Below are positions 5,875 through 7,301 of a DNA stretch of 7,301 nucleotides, piece after piece. A program made the translations under genes and the position numbers. Numbering within the stretch: position 1 is the first letter of the stretch; every line of letters starts with the position of its first letter. This DNA is from CAZDBS01 sp964503775 (GTDB lineage Bacteria > Patescibacteriota > Saccharimonadia > Saccharimonadales > CAZDBS01). The notes beneath the pieces were generated by a model. It was not told where the DNA came from. It worked only from the letters and a program-made list of their open reading frames with translations, and made no database searches. Location: positions 1 through 7,301 of the forward strand of contig CAZDBS010000025.1 in assembly GCA_964503775.1 (NCBI GenBank), given 5' to 3'.

Positions 5875-6849
5875 TTATTCTCCCGAGTCCATCTTGAACT
5901 TTACGTTGAACAATATATTCACGTCACCGTAACAGCGCGTTGGCTGTTCGATACTTCCACCAATATTCCTCAATTCTTGTTCAAGTGTCTTTAAGTCTAC
6001 GAAATCAAACTCCCCAACTTTTGATAGCTCGCTTATAAACATATCGATGATCGAAACGATTATTAACTTTGGATGTAGTAGTTTTGCGATCGAGTCGTTT
6101 TTGATATGTTCTTTAATTATTGAGATACTACCTACTCTATCGGAATTTGTGACAATTACTCTTCCGTTACTTTTAAGAATTTTTTTCAACAGAAGCCACA
6201 GCTCGTCTCGATCAGTGAACGTATATAGCGAGTTACTCATAACAACTACGTCGAATTTTCTGTTTGAAGCCGATAGAAATTGCTGCATGTCGGAGGATAC
6301 AAATTCGGCATCCTCGATACCCTGTGCTTTCTTTCTGGCCTTGCGGAGCATGATTGTAGAGCCATCAACGCCAATGTACTGCCCCCTCCAGACACTTGAT
6401 CGCAAACTAAGCAAAAGGTTACCCGTACCACACCCCAGGTCAAGAACCGAACCATTATTTGGGGCACTTATAACTCTCTGGGCGATTAATGTCTGTAGCT
6501 TTTTGTACGGATAAAAATAGCGCAGCCCATCATAGAACAACGCATATAGTTGCCATAAATACTTTTTCAAGATCTTTGGGTCAAAGAATCTCAACAGGGA
6601 AAGTAATAGGCCGAGGCTAATGATTCCGATTATGAAACTTCTGATGATGATAGAAAGTTGTGATCTCCCTATAATCAGTAGAAGCATATACGGCAGGGCG
6701 ATGACCAACCTATATGATACAAATAGAATAATGTAACTTATGCTTATTCTACGTTTCCGACTTATTGTGCGAGCGATTAACTTTCCCAATAGCAACCAGG
6801 CAATCGGAAATGTGAGCACCCAAGACACTATGAATACGATCCAGTACAT
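5875..6849 (-). CDS. membrane-anchored SAM-dependent methyltransferase (class I)
   Basis: 324 aa. The N-terminal ~90 residues hold three hydrophobic helices (about 3-25, 37-61, 68-88) with basic loops such as R-K-R-R at 31-34. A linker rich in aromatic residues (about 98-118) leads to a Rossmann methyltransferase domain. It has motif I V-L-D-L-G-C-G-T-G at 135-143, acidic D162 ending strand 2 (G-V-D-G-S), S-S-D at 185-187, F-D-V-V-V-M-S-N-S at 199-207 and G-R-V-I-V-T-N at 229-235. It should transfer a methyl group from S-adenosylmethionine to a substrate at the membrane. The substrate is not evident; lipid, quinone-like or acylated small molecules are possible. The start ATG overlaps the upstream acyltransferase stop by one base (TAATG), which implies translational coupling, and no good ribosome binding site is seen. 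The 723-aa kinase follows after 27 nt. The gene is AT-rich compared with the left half of the window. Confidence 0.83.
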   Translation of the reverse strand: MYWIVFIVSWVLTFPIAWLLLGKLIARTISRKRRISISYIILFVSYRLVIALPYMLLLIIGRSQLSIIIRSFIIGIISLGLLLSLLRFFDPKILKKYLWQLYALFYDGLRYFYPYKKLQTLIAQRVISAPNNGSVLDLGCGTGNLLLSLRSSVWRGQYIGVDGSTIMLRKARKKAQGIEDAEFVSSDMQQFLSASNRKFDVVVMSNSLYTFTDRDELWLLLKKILKSNGRVIVTNSDRVGSISIIKEHIKNDSIAKLLHPKLIIVSIIDMFISELSKVGEFDFVDLKTLEQELRNIGGSIEQPTRCYGDVNILFNVKFKMDSGE

Positions 6850-7301
6850 TAGTTATCGCTCAACATAAAATTCACTACTTTCCTACGTATAATCCGATTC
6901 GTTAAGTTTACTCTCTTTGTCGTATGCATAAGATCATCCAGGGCATCACGTACAAATACCATAGCTGGCACAACTTCTCCACCCTGGTACTGTGTTCTCT
7001 TGCCTATTTGTTTGATTGTATCGCCGAACAACAGCTTGAGTCTTTCATATAATCTAACATCACAGGCCATAAGCCATAGATCATGACCTTGCTCCAGTGA
7101 GTACTTCCACATTGCCTTATATAACAAAAGGGGGATGATGCCACTCTCCCCCCTTTTCTTGACCAAAGCCGATATCTCGACGATCTTATTGGGATCGTGT
7201 TTCTCAATGAATTTTTGCTGACGAACATAAATACGCGCCTTCTGCATAATTGGAAATGATTCGAATGATTTATTTTCTTCGTGATGTATCTGACGAGAAA
7301 G
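6849..7301 (-). CDS. GNAT/LuxI-fold-like acyltransferase, 5'-truncated by the window edge
   Basis: The frame stays open from the stop at 6849-6851 to the right edge, so at least 150 codons are present and the true start is probably outside. An ATG at 7247 would give 132 aa, but the 18 codons before it also read as plausible protein, and 132 aa would lack the N-terminal half of the fold. Counting from that ATG, I-V-E-I-S-A-L-V-K (22-30) resembles the E-[IL]-S-R-[FL]-A-V strand of autoinducer synthase and N-acyl amino acid synthase (FeeM-like) families. R32-G-E-S-G-I fits an acyl-CoA pyrophosphate loop. A helix (38-52), a strand L-W-L-M-A-C-D (57-63), a helix with Y67-E-R-L and a late strand V-V-P-A-M-V-F-V (92-99) complete a GNAT-like C-terminal half. 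It likely transfers an acyl group to a small amine. The donor and acceptor are unknown. It is coupled to the methyltransferase by TAATG. The family call rests on pattern only. Confidence 0.6.
   Translation of the reverse strand, partial: LSRQIHHEENKSFESFPIMQKARIYVRQQKFIEKHDPNKIVEISALVKKRGESGIIPLLLYKAMWKYSLEQGHDLWLMACDVRLYERLKLLFGDTIKQIGKRTQYQGGEVVPAMVFVRDALDDLMHTTKRVNLTNRIIRRKVVNFMLSDN
7126..7157 (-). repeat. inverted repeat (hairpin) inside the acyltransferase gene
   Basis: AAAAGGGGG (7126-7134) and CCCCCTTTT (7149-7157) are perfect 9-bp inverted repeats separated by 14 nt. In the coding (minus) direction the RNA would form a G/C-rich stem whose 3' arm ends in UUUU. It lies in the codons for residues about 31-41, the predicted cofactor loop. 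It may only reflect codon choice, but it could pause or attenuate transcription. The adjacent six-base homopolymer (7148-7153) is a slippage-prone spot, although the frame is intact. Confidence 0.5.

Noticed and set aside
6047..6514. 155-codon open frame on the plus strand
   Set aside because: It is antisense to the methyltransferase, whose motifs I to III are clear in the other strand. The plus-strand product shows no domain and no initiation signal.
1..7301. CRISPR array, insertion sequence, tRNA or rRNA
   Set aside because: No regularly spaced repeats, transposase-like frames with terminal inverted repeats, or tRNA/rRNA-like sequences were seen on either strand.

Overview
The window most resembles a genome of Candidatus Saccharibacteria or a close relative in Patescibacteria/CPR. 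The main reason is the first protein. Its N-terminal region after the signal peptide, its DUF11-like and PKD-like modules, and its C-terminal I-P-K-T-G-A-G-D sorting-like tail match surface proteins I associate with that group. Tight gene packing, near-absent Shine-Dalgarno sites on most genes and use of the standard stop codons fit too. This assignment comes from recall and pattern, not a search.

Layout, left to right. Positions 1-203 are intergenic and carry a strong-looking promoter (TTGACA, 17 bp, TGC-TAATAT), a leader of about 124 nt and an excellent ribosome binding site. A 632-aa secreted/surface protein (204-2102, +) follows, closed by a clear intrinsic terminator (2156-2184). Immediately after it, an extended -10 element drives an apparently leaderless two-gene operon (+): a 133-aa receiver-only response regulator and a 370-aa soluble PAS histidine kinase. 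On the minus strand, converging on and overlapping that kinase by 56 bp, is a 723-aa multi-membrane-spanning GAF histidine kinase (3676-5847). Upstream of it on the same strand lie a membrane-anchored SAM-dependent methyltransferase (5875-6849) and the C-terminal part of a GNAT/LuxI-fold-like acyltransferase (6849 to the window edge). These two are joined by a TAATG stop/start overlap.

Working hypothesis (inference): the acyltransferase and the membrane methyltransferase make or modify a lipid-like or acylated small molecule. The adjacent membrane kinase, whose membrane region recalls 7TM/ComP-like sensor kinases, could sense it or a membrane state. The convergent receiver plus PAS kinase could form the cytoplasmic arm of the signalling network. 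No DNA-binding output domain is encoded in the window.

Two genome-level observations stand out. The promoters of the receiver gene and of the 723-aa kinase place a TGnTAnnAT element exactly 7 nt upstream of the start codon, which predicts leaderless mRNAs. GC content falls from roughly 48-50% on the left to roughly 40% on the right, with the change inside the 723-aa kinase gene. No RNA genes, insertion sequences, CRISPR arrays or tRNAs were seen.
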